From contig NW_001865042.1 in the NCBI RefSeq assembly GCF_000002865.3, forward strand, positions 1,098,207 to 1,162,206: a DNA stretch of 64,000 nt, read 5' to 3'. Shown here piece by piece: positions 1 through 10,620 of the stretch. The notes below the pieces were generated by a model. The model was not told the origin of the DNA. It searched no databases and saw only the letters and a program-made list of their open reading frames with translations. Position 1 is the stretch's first letter, and every line of letters starts with the position of its first letter. Both the position numbers and the translations under genes were made by a program. The DNA comes from Monosiga brevicollis MX1 (taxonomy: Eukaryota; Opisthokonta; Choanoflagellata; Craspedida; Salpingoecidae).

Positions 1-654
1 CCCGCATCCCTTGACGAACAGATCACGCGTGAGAGCCTCGACAACTTTGCATCAAAGTATCGTCATTCCAAAGAGGAGGCCAGTGATCTCAAAAAGGCCT
101 ACCTGCAATGTCAAGGGGACATTGGATGCATCTTCGAGCATGTTCCCCTCAGCTCCGTGATTGAGGATGAGGAGCGCTTCACTGCGACCATCAATCAATG
201 GATCAAAGCCGGGGAGGTTGAGGCCTTCCCCACCTTTGTCAACGAGCCCGCCAAGAAGCGTGCCAAGCGCTTGCGCAAGGCCGAGCGCGAGGCTCGCGAG
301 GCCGAGGTCGCCCGCGAGACGCTGCACGACGACACCGCTGATGCAGAAGAACCTGTGGCATCGCCCCGACGCGCGGGCAGCAGCAGTGGTGCTCGCCGAC
401 GCAGACATGTTGGTGGTGGCACTGATCTGGCAGCTCTGGTTCAGAAACGCCAGGCCCAACGTAGCGGCAGCTTTAATGCATTTGCAGCCAAGTATGGCGT
501 TGATCTTGGCAGCGTTGATGAGCCACCAGAGGAGGCCTTTCAGGCCACCCAGCGGCGCTTCGATGATGCCAAAAATGCCAAAGACACGGCCAAGCGCCAG
601 TCCAAGAGCACCAAATCTCAAAGTAAAAGCAAGAAAGCTAAAGGCCGTGCTTGA
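1..654 (+). CDS. DNAJC9: DnaJ homolog subfamily C member 9, C-terminal part (5' end outside window)
   Basis: The frame is open from base 1 to the TGA at 652-654, giving about 217 residues without the J domain, which must lie left of the window. The visible part matches the post-J region of DNAJC9, a nuclear co-chaperone of HSP70 and histones H3-H4. A segment around residues 14-60 (KYRHSKEEASDLKKAYLQCQ, then GDIGCIFEHVP) corresponds to the family's 'y.gSeeE..dlk.aYl..kGDm..i.e.v' region. A basic helix follows (AKKRAKRLRKAEREAREAEV) and then a second conserved block (GTDLAALVQKRQAQR...FNAFAAKYG) near the C-terminus. The tail is Lys/Ser rich and probably a nuclear localisation signal. No intron is visible in this part. 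The 3' end faces the RhoGAP gene on the other strand. The assignment rests on recognised motif order and length; an uncharacterised DnaJ-C relative is the only real alternative. Confidence 0.85.
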   Translation, partial: PASLDEQITRESLDNFASKYRHSKEEASDLKKAYLQCQGDIGCIFEHVPLSSVIEDEERFTATINQWIKAGEVEAFPTFVNEPAKKRAKRLRKAEREAREAEVARETLHDDTADAEEPVASPRRAGSSSGARRRRHVGGGTDLAALVQKRQAQRSGSFNAFAAKYGVDLGSVDEPPEEAFQATQRRFDDAKNAKDTAKRQSKSTKSQSKSKKAKGRA

Positions 655-1486
655 AGCCTGCACGACTTGTTCACCCGCTGGCCTGGGTTCAAAGTTCGCC
701 CGGCCTTCCTTCACGCCCAACAAGAGTTTCGTCAAACATGTGCTTGCCCGCCGTCCTTGCCTTGGCTCTGATTTTACTAGCCTTTTCCTTTCTTCCGCCA
801 AGCCCCATTTTTGCGCAGAAAGTGTACTTTGACACTGTTCACCTTTTGCCGAGGCGACTGTTGCACGCCAGTCTCGTGCGCGGAGGCTCGAACACCCTAA
901 CTGAATGGCAATCAATCTACCTTGCATAAAGTCATTGTGTACCTTTCGTTCAAACTTAAACCCGTCCCGCTTGGTCAGTCAAGGGTCGGCAAATGAAAGG
1001 AGGGTATGCTCGGGTATGTTCGGGTACGCAAACGGGGCCCTCCTTTTGACGTGCACACATGCTGTGTTGCTGTGTGTTCACCAAGGTCACACGGTACCGA
1101 TGCATCGGAGATCTATGTACGATTCTTTAAAACAAATCTTTACAAAAGACGCCGGCAATGCTCAACGCCAAACCCAAGAAGACAAGTGGGCACAGGTGTC
1201 AAAATGTCAAATCGTCACACCCCAAAACTAGAAAGTACGACTCGGATGTGGATACAAAAAACAAAACAAGAAAACCATCAAACTCCTCATCAAAGTGCAC
1301 GACATGGGAGCCAACAAAGCCGCACATTGAATCGAACCGACGGCAATGCATGACAAAGAGGTCGGTGAAGCAAAGCGCTTTGGCCAGGAACGAGCAAGAA
1401 CAAGAGCCTTGCTTGACAAGTCACTCAAAATTCAGAAAAAGAACATGGGCTTGCGCCTATCGGCTGCCAATAAAAGAGCCAAACGT
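655..1486. other. convergent intergenic interval, DNAJC9 / RhoGAP
   Basis: This is a tail-to-tail interval between two 3' ends. I see no convincing coding exon, tRNA or long microsatellite. A short direct repeat of the type cgggtatg(c/t)t lies near 1001-1026. AT-rich patches after 1200 could hold the poly(A) signals of the two flanking genes. Confidence 0.5.
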
Positions 1487-3003
1487 TTAGTCTTCCATCC
1501 ACTCTGGGTGCTGCATCATCTCCTCCACAAGACTGGACTGGTACGGCGAGTCCATGACAATGGCGTCCAAGCTAGGCTCCGACTCACGCAAGAGCGTGGG
1601 CCCAAAAACGATGCCCAGATTGTTGTACTGCATCTTGTTCAGGCTGCTGTGCTGAGCCACGCGTTGCAAGTGCCGGAATAGATAAGCCAGCGTTTTGCGG
1701 TGGCTGCGCGGCAGCTCTTGACACAGGGCCTGAATTTGGCTAGATCGTTCCTCACCCGAGGTGTCTGCACATGAGGGGTCATCAATACGAGGTGGCAACA
1801 AAATTAAAACCATGAGAAGAAGCAAGGGAATGCAGTCAAGCAATCGAATAGACGCGCCGTCCAAAACGTCCAGGCTCCAAAACGAACAACAGAAAAAGAA
1901 AAAGAAACAAGTGTCCGTGTGCCACAAGGCAGAAGAAATACGATTCAGGAAAGCAGATGAATACGTGTTACTATGCTTTCGACACCACGCAACTTACGCC
2001 CAGCTTTGATGAATGAGGGGTAGAGATGGTCAGTGAAAGCAGGCTCGCTGATTTCACGAAAATAAAGCTTGAGTAAGCCCGTGGCCACGTGAACGTCGTT
2101 CAAGTCCTCAACCATCGCCAGTGTAACATCTGTGGCAGTGGCGGGTGGTAAGCTCTTGTGGGAAACAGGTTCAAATAAAAGTTGCGATGGCTGCCTCCGG
2201 CAGTGATAGGGAACCCAGGTCGATCGGCACGACACACCCTTATTGGCTTGCGCCACCATGGCTTGCACGTCTGAGGAGTGTCCGGAAACGCGATAAATGC
2301 CTTGTTCGGTGAGTGAGCGGTCGATGCGAGTGATGCACTGCAAAAGCACAAAACACAAGTTTGAGCACTTGACAAGATGAGCTGGTTACGCGCACAGGCA
2401 CTCGGCGCTTGATGCGGCCCACGACAAACCTTGACAACAATTTCCGGAATGCCAGGCAATGATGCGATGTCATGTTCGTGCTCAACTGTTGCTGCCAGGC
2501 TTCCACCAAACACAGGCTCTGTCGATTCGGGCGCGTGCATCCATCAAACAAGGATGTGAGCCTTGAGTATCCTTCTGCCGCAACTCAGCTCCAGCACCCT
2601 TGCCGTGCCCGGCTTTCTGGGACATTATATGCACCCACCTTGCAAGATGCCGCGCTCCATGAGATCTTGCTTGCGCGCACGATTGCCCAACCAACGATTT
2701 AGACGCGACTTAACAGTTTCCTACATCGTGCCAACGGTGTGAGCGCAACGCAAGCGCAACACAAGCACAGACCAAGCCCCTGCCTCGTGTATAGTTCAGC
2801 CATAATGTGTCACGTGCTACCTTGGGGCTGGCGGCGGCGCGCCGTGCCGCCAAGCTCTTGTCAGCCGGCAGAAGCGCTACTAGCCAATCCTCGAGGTCTG
2901 CTAAAGGTGCTTGCAGCAACATGCTGTTTGCATCCAATTTCCCCAGGAATCAGGGTCAAATGATCAGTTGGCAGGCGATGGGAGCTATGTCACTCGGGAA
3001 TTG

Positions 3004-3065
<62 letters not shown>

Positions 3066-5876
3066 TACTAACCGATCGCGATCGTTGCCAAAGGAGATGA
3101 CTTCGCCACGCCGCGCGTGGTCTTCGAGTCGCACCTGAGACGTGGAACATACATTCAACGAGGCACAAGTTGTGATCATTTCCATTTCATGCCACAAGCA
3201 AGCAAATCCGAGATGGCCTGGACTTGGAAGGGTACTGTGCTTACCTCAGCAGTATCCAAAGCAAAGCGCAGTGCCGGCGAACGCCCACGATCCAAGTCCT
3301 TTTTCGAATAGTAAAACACGAGATGGTTTTGATTGATACCCGCGTAATACTTGGTCCATCGCCGTGCTTTGCTAGGAATACCATTCTGATTCATGTAAAT
3401 GCGAGGAATTCCCCAGAACCCAAGAGAAGGTGAATTGTACTCGGACACCAATGTCTCAGCTTTCTGGACAAGGGAAGGAGGAGGCGGGGCAAAACAGGAC
3501 GAACCTCACGAATGGGTTTGCGCTCCAGAAAGCCAAATTGGTGCACGTGATCGGACATGTTGAGCTATACATACACAAACATGAACACAAAGCAATCGAT
3601 AGCTAGGTCAGAAGGAACAGCGTGACAAATGTTTTAGGGGTCAACTGTGAAGGAGACAGGCACTTTGTTCTGCACCCACCGGGTCTGTCGCATCGTTGTT
3701 TGCGTCAGCGCCATCAGAACCCTCCCCTGGCCCGGGGCTTGCCGGGTCATCCTCGTCCGTGACCACGTTATCCGAGCGAAGAGTTGCGGACAAGCGGCTC
3801 TCGCCGGTTCGCGATGCAGTCGCCCGGCGCGGCGAAAGCGGCGAGTTGCCAGCACTGGATCTACAATGTCCGCAAGTTGCGGTAATGTTTGGGTGTGTGA
3901 GTGGGCGCGTGGGTGGAGGTGTCGAAGGAAGAGGCATCACAAACCGATGTTAAACGTACGGGCTATTGTGGTTCGGGAGAGCGGCGGGGGTTCCGGGAAA
4001 ATTGCCCGATTTGCTACGAGCGTGACGCTGGACGCCTGGTGGAGGGGCGGGGGCGGGTCGATGCGGCCTACCCATCACCGGTGAACCATCCTCTGCCGGT
4101 GGCGGTGGCGGTGGTGCCTCGTATACAACGCTCTGCGACAGGCGCTGAGCACGGCAAATGCCAGGTCAGTTGAGGTCAGGCGGCAGGTGTAAACAAGCAA
4201 AGTCAAGGCAGCACAGGAGAAAAACAGGCGCAGGGAAAAGAGGACGTACGGGCGGTGGGGGTCCCGCAGGACCAGCCAGACTGAGCTTTGCTTCGAGTTG
4301 ACTCATAAAGCCAGCTTCGGCTGTTGATTTTGGGCGGGGCTTGGGGCGTGGCGCCACACGCTTGGTGGGAGACTTGGCATCCATGTCTGCTCCCGCTGCA
4401 GCTGAGGCTGGTCCCGGCGATGAAGGCAAAGAGGGAATCGGTGGGGTCGTCACCGTGGGAGAAGATACCAGAGACTGCGAAGGCAGGGGGGGCAAGGACG
4501 ACTTGCGGGCCTGCACTGGCGGTGGAGCCGGACGGCTGCGCGGCACGGGGGCCGTCTTGCCCGGCGACAAGGTAATAGGTCGAGGCTGGTGCTGGGATTC
4601 TGCGTCAGCTGAATCGGTGCTATCTTGGTGCATCAACAACACGCTCTTGCGCGCCGGGGGTGGCGGGCCAGGGCGGGGGGCGCTACCACGGGATTCGGCT
4701 ATGTCTTGCATGGAGCGTCGTTTGTTCATGCTCGACGGCTGGCTTTGGCCTTGGCTAAGGCGGGCAGCCAGGTCTTCAGCAGCAGCGTCCGCCTCTGCGT
4801 TGGACAGGCCTGTCTCCCCGATGGCGTGTGGGTCGTCCTTCGCTTCGAGTGCCCGATCATCGTTGGTGTCATTGGTATTGGCATCGTCTTCATCGCCGAT
4901 AGCGTCTTCGTCAGCCGCGGCGGGCTCGGGTGAGTAAACGGGCTCCTCCTCAGCAGCGTCCTCATCTTCGCCGTCGGTGCTTTGGTCGTGAGCAGTGGCA
5001 GCTGGTGCGGGCTCAGGACCTGAATGAAGCGCTGCAGCGGGATCGCTCGCGACAGGACCCATGTTGTCATACATGGATTCCCCTGGCTCTTCATTCTCAG
5101 TATCGCTGTCGGCGTCGGCACCAGCACTTTCGTTATGCTCAACCACGGGTTCTAGCTCCGACTCGGCAGGAGGTTGGTGGGGCACAACGTCTTCACTGTT
5201 GATGGATTCGGCAGCAGTGGAACCCTCGGGTGTCGGCTCGAGAGTGCGCATGGCGGCATCTTCATCCTCCGTGGCAAGTGGTGCCTCTTCTTCATCTGTA
5301 TCGGGCGCGTCCTCTGCGGTATCAGTTTGCAGGACAGGTTGCGTCGGTTCTTCCTCCATACTCAAAGACAGGACCTTGGTGGGAGCTGTCGGCGTTGAGC
5401 GGCACGGGGGCGGGAGAGCACAGGCCGATGAGGTTTGGGGCAGGCTTCGTTGCGCCTTATAGCAGCGCGCATGGTCTCCAAAGGGCAGACAATTGCAGAC
5501 CGTCATTGCAGGTTCAGGTGGTCAAAGCAGGTTTTCGTACCAGCAGGAGGAGCGACGGAGGGCGGGGCAGGGGTGCTGGGGATGGGGGCTGTCCAGGCTG
5601 GCGACACAAAGCCGTGCAGATTGGAGGATGTTGTAACTTCAAGCCAGCCATTGGCATGTCGACACAAGACAGTCAATATTTCTTGCTTGACCAGAGGAGG
5701 CGTATTGCTGTCAAATGCGATTGATCAGTCACAAAGCAGAGTGAATCATGTTCAGTTCATGAAATGCGCTGCAAAGGAGGGGCGGCAAGACTAAGGTCTG
5801 GCTGGGCATCGTACGTGCTTGGATCACCGGCAAAGTCGTAGAGACAGACGACCTGATCGGCCTTGGGCGTCGCCAT
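1487..5876 (-). CDS. SH3-PH-RhoGAP protein of the ARHGAP9/12/15/27 type
   Basis: This is a multi-exon Rho-family GTPase-activating protein. The ATG (complement of 5874-5876) opens an N-terminal SH3 domain split by an intron: VVCLYDF in exon 1, then LTVLCRHANGWLEV and GFVASL in exon 2 (about 5580-5715). A long acidic and proline-rich linker follows (about 3640-5450; APPPPARKS, PAPPPVQARKS, VAPRPKPRPKS), with many potential SH3 ligands. The PH domain covers about 2810-3450 (KARRWTKYYAGINQNHLVFY in its first half, LEDWLVALLPADK in the C-terminal helix). A linker helix (LNRWLGNRARKQDLMERGIL) precedes the RhoGAP domain (about 1487-2540). The arginine finger is in GIYRVSG, and YNNLGIVFGPTLLR marks the distal part. 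The stop is TAA at 1487-1489. The order SH3-linker-PH-helix-RhoGAP fits ARHGAP9/12/15/27; I do not see a WW domain. A 57-nt poly(T) (coding sense) sits in one intron. It diverges from ELP4. Exon edges in the linker are uncertain. Confidence 0.87.
3004..3060. repeat. pure poly(A)57 on the + strand, inside a RhoGAP intron
   Basis: There are 57 uninterrupted A residues on the + strand, which read as poly(T) in the sense of the RhoGAP gene. The tract starts about 9 nt after a plausible donor (gttagtatcc), within an intron between two exons of the PH domain. It has no flanking target-site duplication or adjacent gene copy that would mark it as a retroposed poly(A) tail. Confidence 0.9.
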
Positions 5877-6740
5877 GATGCTGATTCTTCAAGCCTGGCC
5901 CAGAACAGGGGGGCCGAGCGAGCGGCGCCGAGCGTTTCTCCTTTTGGGTGGCGTGCGTCTGCGGCCTTGCTGCTTCCAAAGGCTTGACGTCCCAAGCCAA
6001 ACGGCGTGGGGCAGCACAGGGAGCACCGCAGCAAGGGGGGGTGCCTAGATTGGGATCATTGCCTGGCTCATCACCTATGCAGTCGAACTATGGGTCACCG
6101 AGAGCAACAACGATGCGTCAGCCAGCAATCGCTGGTCGGTGTAAATTAAGGCCTCAGAGCTCGTGAAGAAAGATACGACGGTGTGCATGCGTCTGTATTT
6201 GTGTTCGTGTCAAAGGCGGGATTGAACAGGTGGGAGCGGGGGGGAAGCAGGGTGCGCTTTCTAAACGGCCAGTCGTGTGGCAAATCGGACCGAGGCCCTG
6301 CTGAACTGGAACCGGAAGAAGATAATCGGGCGCCCAAGATGCAGGAAGAGCGGGGCGAGACAACGGTCACGGGGCCATGAAGGGTAGATATGTTTGTGTG
6401 GGTGGATCAGAACTTGAGTGCTGTGCCCTGGCATTGCGCGTAACTTGGAGATCGAGACGACCAACAAGCAGTGTCGAGCATGTCTCGGGCCGCTCGCGCA
6501 CCACACACAAGTGTGTCCACTGCGGCAGGGCTGTCACGCCACTCAGCAACACCCTGCACGCTCCTTGGCTACCCAGGGCCCCCTGGCCGAGCCAGCACGC
6601 CCTCCCCGAACACAAGCGCATACACCCGGCCATCCAGTCACCCCGGCCAGACCTAATAACCCGACACCACCGCACGTACCACGCTCCAGTGACCCCCGCT
6701 CGTCGTCGTCGCCGTCGTTGTTGTTGTTGTTGTTGTGTGT

Positions 6741-6827
<87 letters not shown>

Positions 6828-7400
6828 GAGACAGAGAGAGAGAAACAAGGTTGTCGTCTGTTGGTTGTTTGTTCGTCAGGGAACAAAGAAAGGGGCGAGG
6901 TGGTAATTTATGTTGCTGTTCGATTAGTTTGTGTAGATCTTACTAAACTCGCTTAACGTTTTACTTTTAAATACACCTTGAGTTTATGTTGCACTTGGTG
7001 GAGATGTTGTTGCCAGACAGAGAAAGGGGGCGCACGAGCGAGAGGAACAAGTACAGCCTCATTTACCAAGTGTCATTGGGACGACAGCGCCCCTCACAAG
7101 AATGTAAGAAAATAACCCGAAATTTTCAAAGAATTGGAACGATATTAATCCATGTGGAATGCATACAAATGTTCCCTCTTGCAAGCAGTTGGAACGCTGG
7201 CGGAGGAAATGTCAGCAAAAGGTTGCTGCATGCAAAAGCTTTTTTTATTTTTTAAGAGAGAGAGAGAGAGCGCGCGCGCGGTGGCGGCGCTCGGTGTCGG
7301 CGGGTGGTCACGTCATATTGGCAAACGAATCGGGCTGCAGATGCCCTAGGGCGCGCAGAATATTGTGAGGTTCTCTACTGCGTATTTGGATAGCGAACAA
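5877..7400. promoter_or_regulatory. divergent promoter region, RhoGAP / ELP4, with GA tracts
   Basis: This is the head-to-head interval between the start codons of the RhoGAP gene (left, minus) and ELP4 (right, plus). It contains a (TCG/TTG)n run that grades into a 101-bp imperfect (GA)n at 6743-6843, and a shorter (GA)n followed by (CG)5 at 7254-7280. Reading frames across 6374-6956 are dominated by the repeat and show no domain. No TATA box is obvious. Confidence 0.55.
6743..6843. repeat. imperfect (GA)n microsatellite
   Basis: About 100 bp of GA dinucleotides run on the + strand, interrupted by a few GACA and GGCA variants. They are preceded by a trinucleotide TTG run. The tract lies in the divergent promoter interval between the RhoGAP gene and ELP4. 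Confidence 0.95.
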
Positions 7401-10053
7401 ATGGCGTCGGGGTTTGTCAAGCGTGGCAAGCGCGCCACTGTGGCGCGCTATCGCGCGACACGGCCGAGCAAGACGCATGCCGATCCACGCGTGTCGACGG
7501 GCATCGCCTCCTTCGACTATCTCCTTGGTGAGGCCGGCGCCCCTGTCGTTGCATTGCCTAGACACGCCTCCGTGGCTTACCCGCCCTCCAACCTTTGCTT
7601 TGTTTAGACGGTGGCCTGCCCTTGGGCTCACTCACCATGATTGGTACGGTACCTGCCCCATGCAAACCATACAACACAACCAAATTGGCCTGATGCTCTT
7701 GCTGCTCGTGCTGTTCGTGCTGCCCGTGCTGCCCGTGCTGCTCGTGCTGTTCGTACTGTTCGTGCTGTTCGTACTGTTCGTGCTGTAGCCCACAGCTCAC
7801 CTCCCCACCTCCGTCCAAATGCCGTGTGGCTTGTAAACAGAGCAAGACAACACAAAGGCTTTTGCTCGCAGCATGCTCAAGTATTTTACTGCCGAGGCTG
7901 TGGCGAGTGGACACCACCTCGTGAGCGTCCACACGGACGATGAGCCCGAAGCTTTTCTAAAGGTGCGGCTCAAACCCTTGACAACATCATATTGAGGGTC
8001 CCGCGACCCCCTTTAGTGGGCCGCCAATTCCACACTTCTCAAGCCTTGCGTCGTTTCTCGCCTCCTTGTGTCACCGACGCCTCCTCCTTCCTTCTGGGCG
8101 CCCGCGTGTTAGGATCTGCCGCTGATCGTGTCCCAGCACCGCGCATTTCCAACACAACCCACGACAGACCCCGGCCCGGCCGCTCCCGCACCAGGTTCGT
8201 TGATATTACTCAAATCAAGCATTGACGTGGGCGAATGACTGCTTGCATGCAGCCCTTCTTTTGCGCTTCCCATGCCACAGCTTTCTTACCACGCCCCCAC
8301 CAGCAGCTGCAGCGGGGGTGCGGTTTGCCAACGAGCTTGACGTTCGCGAGCTTGACGATGCCGAGGAGCCCACTGTCGGCGAGGCAGCTGGGGCTGGTAC
8401 TGGTGCCCCCCATGACATGAAGATTGCATTCCGCTATCAATCCCTCCCCAAGGTTCAAGTACGATCTGCAACCCCCCCCATACGTGACGTTCTGCAGCTG
8501 CCATTGTCTCACAAAGTCATACCCACCACATTAGTCGCTATTGGGCGCTGGCAGCAAGGACAAATACTGTCATACTTTCGATCTGGGTAAACCGATGGCG
8601 CGCGAGGACCGTGAAGCCGGCTTCTTGCACCCCATCGACGCCTACCCCTTGCTGACCCTACCCGACGCCAGGTCAGCGGCTCCAGTCATGGCTGCCATCC
8701 ACTGGCACTCACGTGTCGCGTGTCCACCTTTATTCTCACCACTGCTGTTGATATCAACCTTGCTCACCTGATTCGACTTTGATATGACTGTGATAATACA
8801 GCACCCGATTTGCGGCCCTGCTCTCCGCCATTCGCGAGGCCATTCCAGCAGAATCCGCTCCAGTGGTACGCCCCATCTGTCACCCAACAGACAGACACGA
8901 CCCTAACGCCTCCTTCTCCTTGTCATTGTCCCCATTGCTCACGCAAGGTCAACTTTTATGTCACATCAATAGGGGGAAGAGCGGCCCGTTTACCGTGTAC
9001 TTTTGCACGACTTTGGCTCACTTGTGTGGCAGGAGGCCGAGGCCGAGGTGTGAACCTTTGCCCCACGCGTGCGTTTTTGTTTTTTTTTAAAAAGAGTTCT
9101 CCAATTTTTTTATTTCTTAGGGCAATGTCTCCCACTTTGTTTGCCTCACCCCACTTGGGCTTGCTCTGCCTCGACTTCTCGGTTCTAACCCCAACTCTAC
9201 CATCCCCGTTTCTCCTCTGTGATCGGGCAGGCCAAGCGTGAGCTGGCGCTGTATCAATTTCTGTTTGCACTTCGCGGTTGGTTTGTTTGCATCTTGCCGT
9301 CATTCCGAATACCCATCTTGTCCAATTCCGCTCCCCTTCATGGCTTGGCGTCAACTCCTGTTTCATCCGCTCTGGGCACTGCCGGCGCTTGTTCATGCCT
9401 TGGCAGGAATGGCGCAGGAGCTGAACCTCGTGGTCTTGCTGGCTGTTCCAGCCAATCAAGCCCCATCCCCCAGCACCTTGGCCGCGTGGCGAGGCTTTGT
9501 TGATGCCGCCTTTGCCCTGGAAAGCTTCAGCGGCACCCCGAACGAGGGCGATCCCAGTCTCTCCGACTATCATGGTGCGTCTCACATGAGTTCGCCTGGG
9601 CCAAACGCTACCTACCACAGCCGGGCTCATGTGGTGGTATTGGGCGACGATTGGCCAACTTCATCTTGGCGTCGGCCATTTGAACAGGTTTTTTCCGAGT
9701 GCGCAAGATGATGCGCGGTACGGCCCTGACGTACCCTGCACTGGAAACCTTTGATCTGGCCTTCAAGCTCAAGCGCAAGGCAATGCTCATCGAGGTGCGT
9801 GTGCGCCTCTGTCGCACCGCCGCTACGTCCTCTCCGCTACCCCTCCTTGCGCTTGTTTGATCACAATTTTCACGGTACTCCGGTTGGGATGTGCCACACA
9901 CAGAAGCTGCACTTGCCCCCAGACTTGGCCGAGGACGTGGCTCGACCCCAGGATGATGGGCCAGGTACAGCCCCAGCTCCCAAGAGCTTTTCGAGCTCGA
10001 AGAAACCCTTGTGTCAGCCCAACCCGACCAAGCCTGACCCACTTGCCTTTTGA
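7401..10053 (+). CDS. ELP4: Elongator complex protein 4
   Basis: ELP4 is a RecA-like ATPase-fold subunit of the ELP4-5-6 ring of Elongator, which supports wobble-uridine modification of tRNA. The ATG at 7401 opens exon 1 (7401-7527), ending in RVSTGIASFDYLL. Exon 2 (7608-7643) gives GGLPLGSLTMI, the equivalent of the degenerate P-loop. Exon 3 (7841-7962) gives SMLKYFTAEAVASGHHLVSV. Later exons give DLPLIVSQHR, MKIAFRYQSLPK (near 8420-8453), AKRELALYQFLFALR, FALESFSGTPNEGDPSLSDYH, DLAFKLKRKAMLIE (near 9750-9789) and KLHLPPDLAEDV (from 9904). This is the exact order of the human and yeast proteins, including the terminal ETFDLAFKLKRK...LHLPPD block. The stop lies at 10051-10053. About 11 exons are inferred from GT-AG borders. 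It shares a divergent promoter with the RhoGAP gene. A 9-bp minisatellite occupies intron 2. Confidence 0.9.
7702..7785. repeat. 9-bp minisatellite (ctg-t/c-tcgtg) in ELP4 intron 2
   Basis: About nine tandem copies of a 9-bp unit (ctgttcgtg and variants) lie between ELP4 exon 2 (ends 7643) and exon 3 (starts 7841). Read in frame it would give a low-complexity Leu/Val string, but the flanking splice sites and the ELP4 alignment place it in an intron. Confidence 0.85.
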
Positions 10054-10620
10054 CCTTCTTCCATTCAACGTTCGCTCCTGCCTTTGCAAATGAACCCATT
10101 GCTCTGGGTGTCTTGCCGCCAACCCAATTGCACCAAGCCAAGCCTAGGCTCAAGTCTATGCGTCACCTAAATCTGACGGGCCAGCCGTTGACTCTCAATC
10201 CACTTTCCCTCACTCCCTATCACGAAAGCGCATAAGGGAAAAAAAAAAAGAGAAAGGAAAGAGAGAGATGAAAGAAAAAAAAGTCCACCTCATCCCCCTT
10301 CTTTAACCAGTTTGTGTGTGTGACACAGATTCTCCGTTTAAGGGGTACGAATCGTGCCTTTGACTCGCTTGCTTGTTCTTCTTGCGGATCTGAGGCTGGA
10401 TCTGGATCCCAGTGCTCTGAGGCAGGATCCCGGTGATCTGAGGCTGGATCTCGGTGATCTGAGGCCGCACCTGAGCTGGGATCTCACAGTCTAAAGTGTC
10501 AAGCTGCAGTGATTCGAATCGGTCGAACAGTGTTTGGGATCGTGTCCAACTGGCTCAGTCGTGCTATGGTGCTTGCATGCCTCAGGTTTTGTGGTGCACA
10601 GAGCCCATCGTACCGGGGAC
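10054..10620 (+). promoter_or_regulatory. tandem intergenic region upstream of the TIR gene with 21-bp repeats
   Basis: This is the only same-strand (+/+) interval in the window. It contains a purine-rich A/GA stretch at 10238-10290 and about four copies of a degenerate 21-bp tandem repeat at 10387-10478 (core gatctgaggctggatc). It presumably holds the ELP4 3' UTR and the promoter and 5' UTR of the PH-ARM-TIR-SAM gene. An upstream in-frame ATG at 10534 could extend that protein N-terminally. Confidence 0.5.
10387..10478. repeat. degenerate 21-bp tandem repeat
   Basis: The unit is approximately gatctgaggctggatctcgg and is present about four times. The first copy is expanded by 6 bp and the last diverges. 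It lies 140-230 bp upstream of the likely ATG of the TIR gene, so it may be a promoter repeat. Confidence 0.75.

Noticed and set aside
3004-3060. poly(A) as the tail of a processed retrogene or SINE
   Set aside because: There is no upstream gene copy on the + strand, no target-site duplication, and the flanks are coding exons of the RhoGAP gene on the other strand.
7692-7790. Leu/Val-rich frame that might be a membrane helix
   Set aside because: It is a 9-bp minisatellite in ELP4 intron 2; GT-AG borders at 7643 and 7841 restore the ELP4 sequence.
7558-7932. Glu-His-Gln repeat protein on the minus strand
   Set aside because: It is the reverse complement of the intronic minisatellite plus ELP4 exon 3.
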